In this document: positions 44,132-52,420 of the stretch, piece by piece
How positions within the stretch are numbered: position 1 is the first letter of the stretch
Layout of the letters: every line of letters begins with the position of its first letter
Source of the DNA: Hyphomicrobiaceae bacterium
GTDB lineage: Bacteria > Pseudomonadota > Alphaproteobacteria > Rhizobiales > Methyloligellaceae
Assembly (NCBI GenBank): GCA_020637815.1
Contig: JACKJS010000001.1
Span: 62,001-126,000, forward strand
DNA: 64,000 nucleotides
Direction of reading: 5' to 3'
Translations under genes and position numbers: made by a program
Notes under the pieces: model-generated
Seen by the model: the letters and a program-made list of their open reading frames with translations, nothing else
Database searches by the model: none
Told to the model about the DNA's origin: nothing

Positions 44132-46231
44132 GTGGGGGCTGACGGCGTGGGCAGTCCAATGCAGAAACGACGTGCCTGGTCGACATTCGACGACGACGAT
44201 GTGGACGCTCGCGAGACCGCCGCATTGGAGGCCTCCGTTGCTGCCGCGAAGGACCGGGCCGCGGAATCCGGCGCTCTTCTTTCGAGCACCAAGGACGATC
44301 TGACAGATTATCAGCGCTGGTTGCGCGCGCAGAACGCCGCCGTCGAGAAGGGCCGGGAACGGCACGAGCGATGGCTGCGGCGTCAGCGCGACGAGCGCCT
44401 CGCGACTGCCAAGAAGGAGCGCGTGCGCCGTCAGCGCCGGGTGGTGTGGCGGCGTGCCGTTCGAGCGGTCCAGCAGGCCTTCGCCGGTCTGTTCGCGCTT
44501 TTCGGGTCCTGGATCTCATTCGGCGTCGGTAAAGCCGCGAACGGTGCCAGGTCTCTCGGCCGCGCGGCCACGGGCAGCCTTCAGACCGTCTGGCGCGGCA
44601 TCGCGCACGTGGCATCGTCTGTGAGCCTCAGGGCCCGGCATGCCGCCGCCGCTATGGGCCTCCGATTGACGCAAGGGGCGACCTCGGTGCGAGCCACATT
44701 CGGCAGGGCCGCGCGTGGAGCCGGAGAAGGATTGGCTGCGGGAGCCGCTTGGAGTGGCGAGAAAGCGAAAGCGTCGGCACGGGCCGGAGGGCAGGTGTTG
44801 TCGGCTCGTTCGCAATCTGCCGCGGCCGACGCAGGAAAGTTCTCGCGCACGGCGGGAAGCGCGATCGGGAGCAGCCTTTCGTCCGCAAGCAAGAAGGCGT
44901 CGGCTCTCGCTTCCGCGGCCGGTCTTGGTGTCATGACGGGAGTCTCGGCCGCCGCCGCAAGAGCCACGCAAGCCGGATCGTCCGGCCAACGCGGCGTTGC
45001 CAGCGGCATGTCCTGGGCGCTGTCGCGGGCACAGGGTATTGCGCCGAAGTTCGGTCTCATCTTTGGGCGGGTGCCGGCTGCCATGCCGGGCGTCAACGTG
45101 CCGAACAAGGCGGGCCCGCGAGACTTCGCGATGCCAGTGGATATGGCGGCCGCCAACATGGCTGACTTGGATGCGGGTGCGCCGTCCGAGACTTCGGCAC
45201 AAGTTCCGGAAGTGTACGGCTTCCACACAGAGAGCGCCGCGCCGTTCGACCGGCCCGCCGACGATCCATGGCTCGGAGACGTCGACCCTGGCGAAGAGGC
45301 CCATTCTCCGGAGTGGAGCGATGCCCACGCGCAGCCGCCTCGTCAGGCCGGCCTGGCGGATTCCCTGAAGGCCAGAGGAGCAGCGGCGAGCGCCGCCGCC
45401 GCTGGGGCCGCTGGCGGGATGGGACGTGTCCTGTCATCCTGGGGCGGCGGAATGGGTGCGCGCACCGGCGCGTTCTCCAGCGCGGCACGCACCAGCGCTC
45501 AAAGCGGCTGGAGCTGGTTGCGGCAACAAGGGGTGCGGGCGAACGCGTCTGCCCGTGCCGGCACGGAGGCCGCGATCGCTTGGGCCGAGACCTGGGCGGG
45601 AAAAAAGGGGCTCGACGTCAGTCACATGATGATCGTTGCGGGTGCCATATTGCTGGTCTGTGGCGGCCTTCTGATCGGGGGAGGCCTGTTGATGCGCGCG
45701 AGCTCCGGCTCGGTGATCGCGGCAGAGGTCCCCGACGAGACGTTCTCCAAGGTTTCCTGGTTGTTCGACCAGCCGGATGTCCCGCTTTCCGAGCGGGCTG
45801 TGTTCACGCTATCGGGGACGCCGCGTACGTTCCTCATCAATGGGCTCTCCATCGGCGGCGTCAACAATTCGGAGGAACCGCTGACTGGGCTTCAGGCCGT
45901 GCTCAGATCAGACGTCCGGCGGCCCGATCTCAGGTTGGAGGTCATGCCAGGACTGCGGAGCGACGATGGCGTTGCCGCAGAGGGCACCCCTGTTTCGGCG
46001 ACGACCGTGGAGCCGGGCGAGGCCTTCCGTCTCGTCTTTCCGTTCCCGCCAGAGGCGAGGGGCGAGGAGGATGGCATTTCTGCCGAGGACTTCTTCGAGT
46101 CCTATGGCGGTCTCTTGCTGACGCTGCGTTACAAGGCGGACGGTGTGGAGAAATCCGTCATCCAGTATCTGGCGCCCGACATGCTGAAGGCTCAACTCGA
46201 CGAAGTCTCCGCGCAGGCGGGAGATTCCTAG
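44132..46231 (+). CDS. large Ala/Ser/Gly-rich single-pass membrane protein
   Basis: A 699-residue protein in four parts. The N-terminal acidic then basic coiled-coil (about 20-110) includes runs of Arg/Lys such as RHERWLRRQRDERL. A long Ala/Ser/Gly-rich segment (about 125-330 and 400-490) is built of imperfect short helical repeats. A membrane helix lies near 510-535. The C-terminal beta-rich domain (about 545-699) is periplasmic if the helix is a type II anchor. The start may be the ATG at 44159 rather than this GTG. No family is recognised; a cell-envelope or chromosome-tethering role is a guess. Confidence 0.7.
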   Translation: MGADGVGSPMQKRRAWSTFDDDDVDARETAALEASVAAAKDRAAESGALLSSTKDDLTDYQRWLRAQNAAVEKGRERHERWLRRQRDERLATAKKERVRRQRRVVWRRAVRAVQQAFAGLFALFGSWISFGVGKAANGARSLGRAATGSLQTVWRGIAHVASSVSLRARHAAAAMGLRLTQGATSVRATFGRAARGAGEGLAAGAAWSGEKAKASARAGGQVLSARSQSAAADAGKFSRTAGSAIGSSLSSASKKASALASAAGLGVMTGVSAAAARATQAGSSGQRGVASGMSWALSRAQGIAPKFGLIFGRVPAAMPGVNVPNKAGPRDFAMPVDMAAANMADLDAGAPSETSAQVPEVYGFHTESAAPFDRPADDPWLGDVDPGEEAHSPEWSDAHAQPPRQAGLADSLKARGAAASAAAAGAAGGMGRVLSSWGGGMGARTGAFSSAARTSAQSGWSWLRQQGVRANASARAGTEAAIAWAETWAGKKGLDVSHMMIVAGAILLVCGGLLIGGGLLMRASSGSVIAAEVPDETFSKVSWLFDQPDVPLSERAVFTLSGTPRTFLINGLSIGGVNNSEEPLTGLQAVLRSDVRRPDLRLEVMPGLRSDDGVAAEGTPVSATTVEPGEAFRLVFPFPPEARGEEDGISAEDFFESYGGLLLTLRYKADGVEKSVIQYLAPDMLKAQLDEVSAQAGDS

Positions 46232-46246
46232 GCTGCCGCAGAGGCC

Positions 46247-46537
46247 CTAGTTGCAGTTGATCCTCGCCGCACCGCAATTGCGCATCTGAAGACAGACATT
46301 GAACTGGTTGCAGCAGGCCGTGGCACAGCCGGCGACGTCGGCATTCGCGGACAGCGCACGGGCCGCACAGACGTCAGTGCACGATTGGAAGCCATTGGAG
46401 CACACCCGCACGGACTGGCTCCCGGCGGTGCAGGCGGAAGGTGTCTGCTTGAGCGATTGGGCCGGTTGCGAATCCTGCGCAAACGCCGCGCCTCCGAGAA
46501 AGAGGACCCCAAGCAAGAGCACTGCAAACCGTGTCAT
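46247..46537 (-). CDS. small Cys-rich exported protein
   Basis: A 96-residue protein with a signal peptide (residues 1-20, ending AFA) and about 11 cysteines in the 76-residue mature part, several in pairs (CTDVC, CATACC, CLQMRNC). The spacing implies multiple disulphides and a compact periplasmic or secreted domain. I recognise no family. The ATG at 46537 places the signal peptide first. Confidence 0.65.
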   Translation of the reverse strand: MTRFAVLLLGVLFLGGAAFAQDSQPAQSLKQTPSACTAGSQSVRVCSNGFQSCTDVCAARALSANADVAGCATACCNQFNVCLQMRNCGAARINCN

Positions 46538-46829
46538 GGACTTTGGCACCTTATCGAACTGACCTCTGATTCCGGCAGGCTTGCGCGACCCGTCGGGCGC
46601 AAGACAGCGGGCGCTTGCGGCGGCGCTATCATAAGCGGCCTCATTGCAAAATCGAAACCCCTGACGCGACGCAAGACACACCGTGCCGCAGCCCCGGTGC
46701 CAGCCCTAGCCATAATCGCCGTTGTCGCTGGCGGTCCGATGCTGGCCAACAAAGGTAGGGGAGACGTGTTGGCCTCACGTTCCCCAAGTCGCGTTGACGG
46801 GGCGTGGCGTGGTGCGCTGTATAGGCTTC

Positions 46830-47246
46830 ATGATTCCGACCGAACTCTCCGCAATTATCCTGTACGACGGCGCGCGCAGGATCTTGCTCCAGCACCGGAC
46901 GGACGACGCGCCGACCTTTCCGGGCTATTGGTCGTTTTTCGGCGGCGGCGTCGAGCCCGGCGAAACGCCCGAGCAGGCCGTCGTCCGGGAGGCGCTCGAA
47001 GAACTGGACTATGCGCTCAAGAAGCCTTGGCGATGGATGAGCCAGCCCTTCGTTCACGGTGGCCGACCCTATACCCAACACATTTTCATCGAACACTACG
47101 ACGGCAGCCCGCTGATTCTCGGCGAAGGTCAGGCCATGCGGTGGTTCGCGCCGGACGAGACGGGCACGCTTCTCATGAGCGCCCATTCCAGAAGGGCCGT
47201 CGAGGCTTTGGCTCTGTGGCTCGCGCGGCAAAATTCGGCGGAGTGA
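46830..47246 (+). CDS. Nudix hydrolase
   Basis: A 138-residue enzyme of the MutT-like family. The Nudix box GGGVEPGETPEQAVVREALEEL begins near residue 31 (G31 to L52), with the metal-binding REALEEL helix. It hydrolyses a nucleoside diphosphate linked to another group; the substrate is unknown. The ATG at 46830 is preferred over 46722. A small membrane-protein gene starts 28 nt after its stop. Confidence 0.87.
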   Translation: MIPTELSAIILYDGARRILLQHRTDDAPTFPGYWSFFGGGVEPGETPEQAVVREALEELDYALKKPWRWMSQPFVHGGRPYTQHIFIEHYDGSPLILGEGQAMRWFAPDETGTLLMSAHSRRAVEALALWLARQNSAE

Positions 47247-47274
47247 GAATGCGACGGGTGGGAGAGGTCTATTG

Positions 47275-47475
47275 ATGCGTATCCTCAAGGAGGTGCTCGT
47301 TTTGGCAATCCTTGTGTTCGCGTTGGCCTACGCCGCGCGATTCCTCGAAGGGGTCGATGCAGGCAGGATCCATGCTGGCGTCCCGTCCATCACTGAGTTG
47401 CTGAGCGCATTTTGGTCTCCGGGCGGCGATGAGCCGGCGGCTCGCGGGAGCATGGAGATCGCGCCGCGCCAATGA
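47275..47475 (+). CDS. small membrane protein (intact copy of a duplicated gene)
   Basis: A 66-residue protein. A single membrane helix (about 5-22) is followed by AARFLEGVDAG and a C-terminal tail with WSPGGDEPAARGS. The start is ATG at 47275, with AAGGAGG just inside the coding region and none before it. A decayed, frameshifted copy lies at 49652-49840, and the two bracket a minus-strand MOSC/ferredoxin-reductase cassette. The function is unknown. Confidence 0.6.
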   Translation: MRILKEVLVLAILVFALAYAARFLEGVDAGRIHAGVPSITELLSAFWSPGGDEPAARGSMEIAPRQ

Positions 47476-47560
47476 ACGCCGGTTCGGGCTCACAACCGTG
47501 CCGGCCGCTAGTGAGGGCAATTGGGGACAGTCATATTGAAAATGGGGGTGCCGAGGAACG

Positions 47561-47740
47561 CTAGTCGCCCGCCCCCACTTTTAGATGCGTGGCCGCTTCC
47601 AGAAAGTCGGTGCCGAAGACGGTGGATTTGGATCGCTCGATGATCGCGACGCCCTTGCTCACATCCTCGCATTGACTGGCGCGGTCTTTCGGGGCGGCAT
47701 CACGATTGATGTAATACGTACCAACTAGGTCGTTTTCGTT
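47561..47740 (-). pseudogene. open frame without start codon, likely decayed gene
   Basis: Reading leftwards the frame is open for about 59 codons (LVGTYYINRDAAPKDRAS... ending THLKVGAGD) and lacks an ATG or GTG near its beginning. A TGA at 47741-47743 closes it upstream, 14 bp from the end of the reductase gene. The protein-like composition suggests the 3' end of a gene whose front was lost. It does not overlap any other coding sequence. Confidence 0.35.
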
Positions 47741-47756
47741 TCAACCAACAAGGCAT

Positions 47757-48809
47757 TCAGAAGTCGAAATCCAGCCAGATCGGCGCATCCGTTGCGGGAC
47801 GTGACTGGCAGGCAAGCACAAGTCCGCGCTCGATGTTGCGCTTTGACAACGCCTTCGTCGACGCCATCGAGACTTCGCCGCTTCGCAGCCAAGCCATACA
47901 GGTTCCGCAGTGCCCCTCGGTGCAGGAGCTTGGCACATCGATACCGGCGGTCGTTGCAGCTTCGAGAAGTGTCTGTTCCGGCCGGTAGGGCACCTCGTAG
48001 TCTTCGCCATCGAGCGTCAAACGAAAACTACAGGGAGATGCAGCGAAGCCCGCGACCGGTGCAGGATTGGCCGCCTCGTCGTCTGGCGAAACGAAACGTT
48101 CGGTAAGGATTGTCTTCTCCTGTCCGAGTTGAGCCGCCAGCGTGTTCTCCGCCATGTCCATCAGCGGTTCTGGACCGCAGATATAGATATCCGCCGCCTC
48201 CCAGCCAACCGCCTCGGCACCGATATCCTCGGCGGTCAGAAAACCGCGCGCGTCGTCGTGCCAGCGTTGGTAGGTGAACTGGTCGGCGAACCGGTTGGCG
48301 AGCCCATCCAGCGTTTCGCGGTAGATCACGGAGGCTTCGTTCTTGTTGGCGTAAACCAGCTTAACATTTCGATCGGATTCGATCAGCGCCTGTTTGATCA
48401 GGGAAATGCATGGTGTGATACCGCTGCCACCAGCAATCAGCAGTAAGGGCGCATCTCCGTCGCTCAAGACGAACCGGCCGGCCGGCTGCGTCGCCTCGAT
48501 GCGCGTACCAGCCGTGACGTGATCATTTAGCCAGTTCGACCCCCGTCCTTCATCGACCCGCTTGACGCAAATTGTCATGTGGGGCTCGTTGCACGCCGCG
48601 CTCGACAGCGAGTAGCTCCGCATGATTTGTCCGTTTTCGTGAGGAATGCGGAATGTCAGGAACTGGCCCGGCCGATACCTGAACAGGGCTTCCTCGCGGC
48701 GTTCGGGCACAAGCACAAAACTCTTTGCGGCCGGAGTTTCGTCGCGAACGGCTTTCACGGTCAGCCAGTAGTAGGTGGGGCCGGCGACCTTCTCGACGAG
48801 TTCGTTCAT
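47757..48809 (-). CDS. ferredoxin reductase-type oxidoreductase with C-terminal 2Fe-2S domain
   Basis: A 350-residue electron-transfer protein. It has an FAD-binding barrel (RSYSLSS near 65-71), an NAD-binding domain (GGSGITPCISL near 127 and ICGPEPLM near 211) and a plant-type ferredoxin domain (about 268-350) with SCTEGHCGTC and ACQS ligands (C-x4-C-x2-C). The order FNR-then-ferredoxin is that of PaaE/HCR-like reductases. It is translationally coupled (ATGA) to the upstream MOSC gene and is likely its electron donor. Confidence 0.9.
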   Translation of the reverse strand: MNELVEKVAGPTYYWLTVKAVRDETPAAKSFVLVPERREEALFRYRPGQFLTFRIPHENGQIMRSYSLSSAACNEPHMTICVKRVDEGRGSNWLNDHVTAGTRIEATQPAGRFVLSDGDAPLLLIAGGSGITPCISLIKQALIESDRNVKLVYANKNEASVIYRETLDGLANRFADQFTYQRWHDDARGFLTAEDIGAEAVGWEAADIYICGPEPLMDMAENTLAAQLGQEKTILTERFVSPDDEAANPAPVAGFAASPCSFRLTLDGEDYEVPYRPEQTLLEAATTAGIDVPSSCTEGHCGTCMAWLRSGEVSMASTKALSKRNIERGLVLACQSRPATDAPIWLDFDF

Positions 48810-49588
48810 GTCAAGTAGATGGGATCGCCTTTCTTAACCCGTCCCTCGGATAGAACCGCGGCGAAAACCCCCGCGTTGCCGCCATGCCGACGGCTGACAT
48901 GCTGCAAAAGCTTGGGCGATTCATCGGACGTATCCGGGTCCAACGTGATCATTTTGCAGCGCGGATCGCGCTCGATAACCCTGACCTCCAGCTTGTCGCC
49001 GATCTTTAGGGATTTTCCGACCAACGAGAACTCGTAGTAGGGGTCATCCTGGTTTTCCCATTCGACATAGAAATTCGCACGGAACCGGCGCTTGTCGATC
49101 TTCATGCCTGTCTCTTCGCTCAATGCCGCCAATGCGGAGAGCGAAAAGATCGAGACCGGGCGGCAATCGTGCTGACCTTGCTGGGTCATGTGCACTCTGA
49201 GCGAACGGTCGGTCGTCTTCTGCAAATCGTCGAGAAATTCACGGCTTTCAATGCCGACGATCTTGCCGTCAGGCGTTTTTACATTCACCGCAAATGCTTC
49301 GTCGTCCGGATAGATCGGCTTAATTCCGGGCGCGAGCCCTTCGAACGCGTCGATATTTTTCGGCACAAGCAGGTCGTCGCCGGATGTGTAGCGCGCTTCG
49401 TATAGGACGAACTCTTCCTGGTCGCGTCCTGTATGCCAGGGAAAGGCAGGATCGCCATCCTCTGCGATAACACCGTAGATCCGATCACCCATCAAACCGG
49501 CGAATCCGGTGTAGACATGTGGAATTTCTTCTCCCCGCATCCCTTTGCATGGATAGCGCCAGATGCTCTCAATCGTGCCTATTTTCAT
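48806..49588 (-). CDS. MOSC-domain protein (YcbX-like core)
   Basis: A 260-residue protein with an N-terminal MOSC_N beta-barrel (about 1-120, YPCKGMRGEEI near 12) and a MOSC domain (about 130-258) that binds the molybdenum cofactor. The Cys in DPRCKMITLDPDT near 210 is the usual cofactor ligand. E. coli YcbX has this core fused to a ferredoxin and detoxifies N-hydroxylated bases; here the electron-transfer part is a separate reductase encoded by the next gene. It starts at ATG 49588. Confidence 0.87.
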   Translation of the reverse strand: MKIGTIESIWRYPCKGMRGEEIPHVYTGFAGLMGDRIYGVIAEDGDPAFPWHTGRDQEEFVLYEARYTSGDDLLVPKNIDAFEGLAPGIKPIYPDDEAFAVNVKTPDGKIVGIESREFLDDLQKTTDRSLRVHMTQQGQHDCRPVSIFSLSALAALSEETGMKIDKRRFRANFYVEWENQDDPYYEFSLVGKSLKIGDKLEVRVIERDPRCKMITLDPDTSDESPKLLQHVSRRHGGNAGVFAAVLSEGRVKKGDPIYLT

Positions 49589-49651
49589 TGGATGACCCCC
49601 TCGGCAGGTTGGTTTCGCAACCTTTACCTACGATTGCATTCTTCCATCGCC

Positions 49652-49840
49652 ATGTCACACGTTAACCTGTCTGTTTTCGTGCGACGGTTTGCAACGCTGG
49701 ACAACGTTGCGCGATTTATCGAAGAGGCCAATGCGGGCTCATAAGTGCGGCGTCGTACCGTCTCGCACGGCGTTGCTGGACGGGTTGTGGTCGCCAAAGA
49801 ACGATGAGCCGGCGGCCTACGGAAGCACCACGCCACGCCT
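49652..49840 (+). pseudogene. frameshifted remnant of the 47275 small membrane-protein gene
   Basis: The first part (from ATG 49652) encodes VARFIEEANAG, matching AARFLEGVDAG of the intact copy. It then stops at 49744. The other half continues in another frame (VPSRTALLDGLWSPKNDEPAAYGS near 49755-49825), matching VPSITELLSAFWSPGGDEPAARGS. The first hydrophobic segment is largely degraded. The frame change shows this copy is broken. Confidence 0.55.
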
Positions 49841-50044
49841 GGCCAGTAGTCCTCGGCGCGGGCTGCATCGGGAGGTGCCGGACAAACTCCCAAGCCGCGC
49901 GTTGCTAGTGAACCTGCGGTCCCATGCGGAACGTGCGGTAGCCTGACCTACCGGCATTCGCCAATCGGTCTGCTCTGAATGGCGAAATTGGACGGGCACA
50001 GCAGGTCATCTCCATGCAATTGTAGATTCACACACTCAACGACG

Positions 50045-50737
50045 GTGCCGGGCCGTCAAAGTCTGGATGGTGTCTTGTTGGATCTCAGCGATTGGAAGGG
50101 AGCTCCCGAGCCGGAGCGAAAAATGTTGGAAGGGTCTTACACACGGCTGACGCCGCTTGATGCGGAACAGCATGTGCAGACCTTGTTCGAAGCGGCGACG
50201 GCACCCGGCGCCGACGATCGGTTTCGGTATCTTTTCGATCGTGTACCGGCCGATTTGACCGAACTGCATGGCTGGGCCGAGAAGGCGGCAACGAGTGCCG
50301 ATCCGCTGTTCTTTGCCGTCATTGACAAAGCAACCGGCAAGGCCGAGGGACGGCAGGCGCTGATGCGCGTGACTCCTGTCCACGGCGTTGTCGAAATCGG
50401 CAGCATCATGTGGGGACCGGCCATCACGCGAACGCGGGTCGCGACCGAGGCGGTTTTCCTTTTGGCCGACTACGCCTTTGGGCTCGGATACCGGCGCTTG
50501 GAGTGGAAGTGCGACAACGCCAATCTTGCCTCGAAGCGGGCGGCGGAGCGTTTCGGCTTCGGCTTCGAAGGCGTGTTCCGGCGGCACATGGTCGTCAAGG
50601 GGCTCAACCGCGATACCGCATGGTTCGCCATCGTCGACAGCGACTGGCCGCGCCTGCGAGCCGGTTATGAACGCTGGTTGCGGCCCGACAACTTCGACGG
50701 TTCAGGGCAGCAGCTGAGTAAGTTGAGCTTCGCTTGA
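50045..50737 (+). CDS. GNAT-family N-acetyltransferase (RimJ/RimL type)
   Basis: A ~230-residue acetyltransferase. The N-terminal WKGAPEPERKMLEGSYTRLTPLD block is the usual start of this branch (W14 to D36 from GTG 50045). EIGSIMWGPAITRTRVATEAVFLLADYAF near 115 and the LEWKCDNANLASKRAAERFGF block near 150 are the acetyl-CoA binding and C-terminal helix motifs. It transfers an acetyl group to an amine on a protein or small molecule. The start is uncertain: GTG 50045 or TTG 50075 fit the domain; the open frame reaches 49979. Confidence 0.78.
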   Translation: MPGRQSLDGVLLDLSDWKGAPEPERKMLEGSYTRLTPLDAEQHVQTLFEAATAPGADDRFRYLFDRVPADLTELHGWAEKAATSADPLFFAVIDKATGKAEGRQALMRVTPVHGVVEIGSIMWGPAITRTRVATEAVFLLADYAFGLGYRRLEWKCDNANLASKRAAERFGFGFEGVFRRHMVVKGLNRDTAWFAIVDSDWPRLRAGYERWLRPDNFDGSGQQLSKLSFA

Positions 50738-50806
50738 GTGCTGGCCTTGACTGATGTCCGCGACGGGAAACGGCGAGGGCGTCTTGCGCTGTGCCATTGA
50801 GAAAAT

Positions 50807-50882
50807 TGGTGCCGGCTGCAGGAGTCGAACCCGCGACCTACTGATTACAAATCAGCCGCTCTACCAACTGAGCTAAGCCGGC
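50807..50882 (-). tRNA. tRNA-Thr (anticodon TGT), CCA encoded
   Basis: A full cloverleaf on the minus strand: 7-bp acceptor stem (GCCGGCT/AGCCGGC), D-arm with TAGCTCAGTTGGTAGAGC, anticodon stem of 5 bp with loop TTTGTAA (anticodon TGT at 50849-50847) and TTCGA in the T-loop. The gene encodes its own CCA end. An AT-rich promoter-like region lies upstream at 50890-50935. It marks the border between chromosome and plasmid-like sequence, though its 5' rather than 3' side faces the plasmid-like part. Confidence 0.95.
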
Positions 50883-50883
50883 A

Positions 50884-51057
50884 CTTTTATGTATAATCCA
50901 TTCCGATATAATGATTATTTATGCCACTAGGAATGTGGTAATTTGTAAATTAGTGGGGCTTTAGCAAGCATATAGCAATCACGGGACGGACGGTATCGGA
51001 AAGGCATCGCGTGTGATGGCTGCTTTTAGCAGAATGCGCGGATGATTTGGAAGAGGG
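50884..51057. other. AT-rich transition between tRNA and plasmid-like region
   Basis: A 170-bp stretch, the first ~100 bp of which is clearly more AT-rich than the rest of the window (TATAAT-like words, TTATTTATG). It includes the minus-strand promoter of the tRNA. I found no tRNA-end repeat marking an attachment core within the visible sequence. Confidence 0.4.
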
Positions 51058-51384
51058 CTATAAAGCGGTCGTGGGTTGGCGCCGTGGCCCCTCCCCAATG
51101 TCGTCGTCATGGACTTCCCAGCCATCGGCCTTGAGGGCCTTGAGGGCAAGATAGCGGACGGTGCAGCCCTCTTCGGCCGCCCGCACACGCAGGGCCTTGG
51201 CGAGGTAGTCAGGAATGTCCAGACGCAGGTAGGCGAGCTTGCTGGTGGGTTTGGGCTTGGGGGATGCGGAACGCACCAGGACGGGAGCGCCACGCTCCTT
51301 GGTGTAGCTGTCGATGGTCTTTTCGTCCGGCTTTGGCAAATCAAGAGCGGAGAATTCGGGTTTGGGTTTGGGTTGGGCGCTCAT
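51058..51384 (-). CDS. small ribbon-helix-helix-like partner of ParA (ParB-type)
   Basis: A 108-residue protein. The first ~60 residues are Pro/Lys-rich and probably flexible. The C-terminal part (about 68-105) has a beta-strand (AYLRLDIP) followed by two helices (YLAKALRVRAAEEG, TVRYLALKALKADG), the MetJ/Arc/ParG ribbon-helix-helix pattern. It starts 4 nt before the parA stop on the same strand. Partition loci of the type Ib kind have exactly this ParA-plus-small-RHH layout. Its start is preceded by the shared CAACGAAAGC leader. Confidence 0.6.
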   Translation of the reverse strand: MSAQPKPKPEFSALDLPKPDEKTIDSYTKERGAPVLVRSASPKPKPTSKLAYLRLDIPDYLAKALRVRAAEEGCTVRYLALKALKADGWEVHDDDIGEGPRRQPTTAL

Positions 51385-52091
51385 GCGGCTTTGGCTTTCG
51401 TTGTGTTGGTGAGGATGGCGTCGATTTCGGCAACGATGTCGTTAAGTTCGGTCACGGCCTTTTCGACGGTTGCACGCCCCTTCCCTGCGAAGTGAGGCGG
51501 ATATCCGGTGATGAAGATTTCCCGATATGGGGCGCGGCGGTTCATGAGGTGTTCGAAGCGAACCAGGGCTGAGGCATCCACTTCTGCAAGGGCATGGCGC
51601 TGATACATGGGGTTCAGCGACTCGGCCTCGTTGATGAGCACTCGGTGTTGGATGTCTGCATTGAAGCGCTGGTTGAAGGCGTTCACCTCCGCGAGGATCT
51701 TACCAGCCTCGCGCAAGTCGGGCTCGGAAAGCTTGGCGGGGGTAATGACGACGGTGGAGGCCGCGATAGCTTTGATCATCGTAGCTTCGAAGGCGCCAGC
51801 AACATCGATGATGATGTAGCGAGCGTCCGTGGCTTTGGCTTGATTGAGCGTGTCGTTGAACGTGTCGGGCGCGGCGCGGGTCACGGCGATATTGCGTAGC
51901 TTGGCACCATGCTTCTGGTGCCAGCGGAATAAGGTGCCGTTGTCGTCCAGGTCGAGGATGGTCACCTTGTCGCCGCGAGCGGCAAGCGCGCCTGCAATGG
52001 CGGCCGAGCAGGTCGATTTCCCGACTCCCCCCTTCGATGAGGCAAAGGTTATAACAGTCGGTGCATGTGCGGGTCGTTTTGTTGCGTTCAT
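51381..52091 (-). CDS. parA: ParA-family partition ATPase
   Basis: A ~236-residue ATPase of the short type Ib ParA/VirC1 kind. The deviant Walker A KGGVGKST lies near residue 21-28, Walker A' (ILDLDDNGT) near 48 and Walker B (IIIDVAGAF) near 90. It has no N-terminal DNA-binding extension, as expected when a small RHH protein acts as centromere binder. The ATG at 52091 (MNATKRP) is preferred over 52130. It is divergent from an RHH-like gene across a TGTGC-rich tract. Confidence 0.88.
   Translation of the reverse strand: MNATKRPAHAPTVITFASSKGGVGKSTCSAAIAGALAARGDKVTILDLDDNGTLFRWHQKHGAKLRNIAVTRAAPDTFNDTLNQAKATDARYIIIDVAGAFEATMIKAIAASTVVITPAKLSEPDLREAGKILAEVNAFNQRFNADIQHRVLINEAESLNPMYQRHALAEVDASALVRFEHLMNRRAPYREIFITGYPPHFAGKGRATVEKAVTELNDIVAEIDAILTNTTKAKAA
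51394..51403 (-). promoter_or_regulatory. shared leader CAACGAAAGC of the ParB-type gene
   Basis: On the minus strand CACAACGAAAGC lies 9 nt before the ATG at 51384, inside the 3' end of parA. It has no GGAG-type Shine-Dalgarno motif. It is one of six such leaders in this region. Confidence 0.6.
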
Positions 52092-52130
52092 GTAGAAATG
52101 ATTTGGTGATAACGCGCTGTGGTCAAGCAA

Positions 52131-52420
52131 TTAAGTCCGTTTTGGCAGCACAAATGTTGGAATGTGCTGAAGTACTGTTGCACAAGTGGTGCATAGTTCT
52201 ATTGGTAAGATGTGCTGTTGTTCTCTTTGGGGCACGTTCTTATGGCTTTTGGTCAACTGTTCGGATGGGCGAAAGCACAAGGGAACAGGTGGGCAGATGT
52301 GGTGATGGGGAACGGCACATTGGTGCTCATGTGCAGACGTACAAATGGGGTAATGGGCAGACGGGTAAACGTGCCAGTGTGTAAAAGGGGCAACCCCCAG
52401 ATGTGCTAATGGGGAAATGT
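52131..52420. repeat. TGTGC-rich tract, candidate partition centromere
   Basis: TGTGC or its complement occurs at 52163, 52180, 52211, 52275, 52315, 52330, 52402 and 52418, eight copies in about 260 bp where about 0.5 is expected on both strands by chance. Many are flanked by AATGGGG or GGGGAAA, giving a strand-biased purine-rich region. It lies between parA and a divergent RHH-like gene, where type Ib centromeres and their autoregulated promoters are usually placed. Confidence 0.45.
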
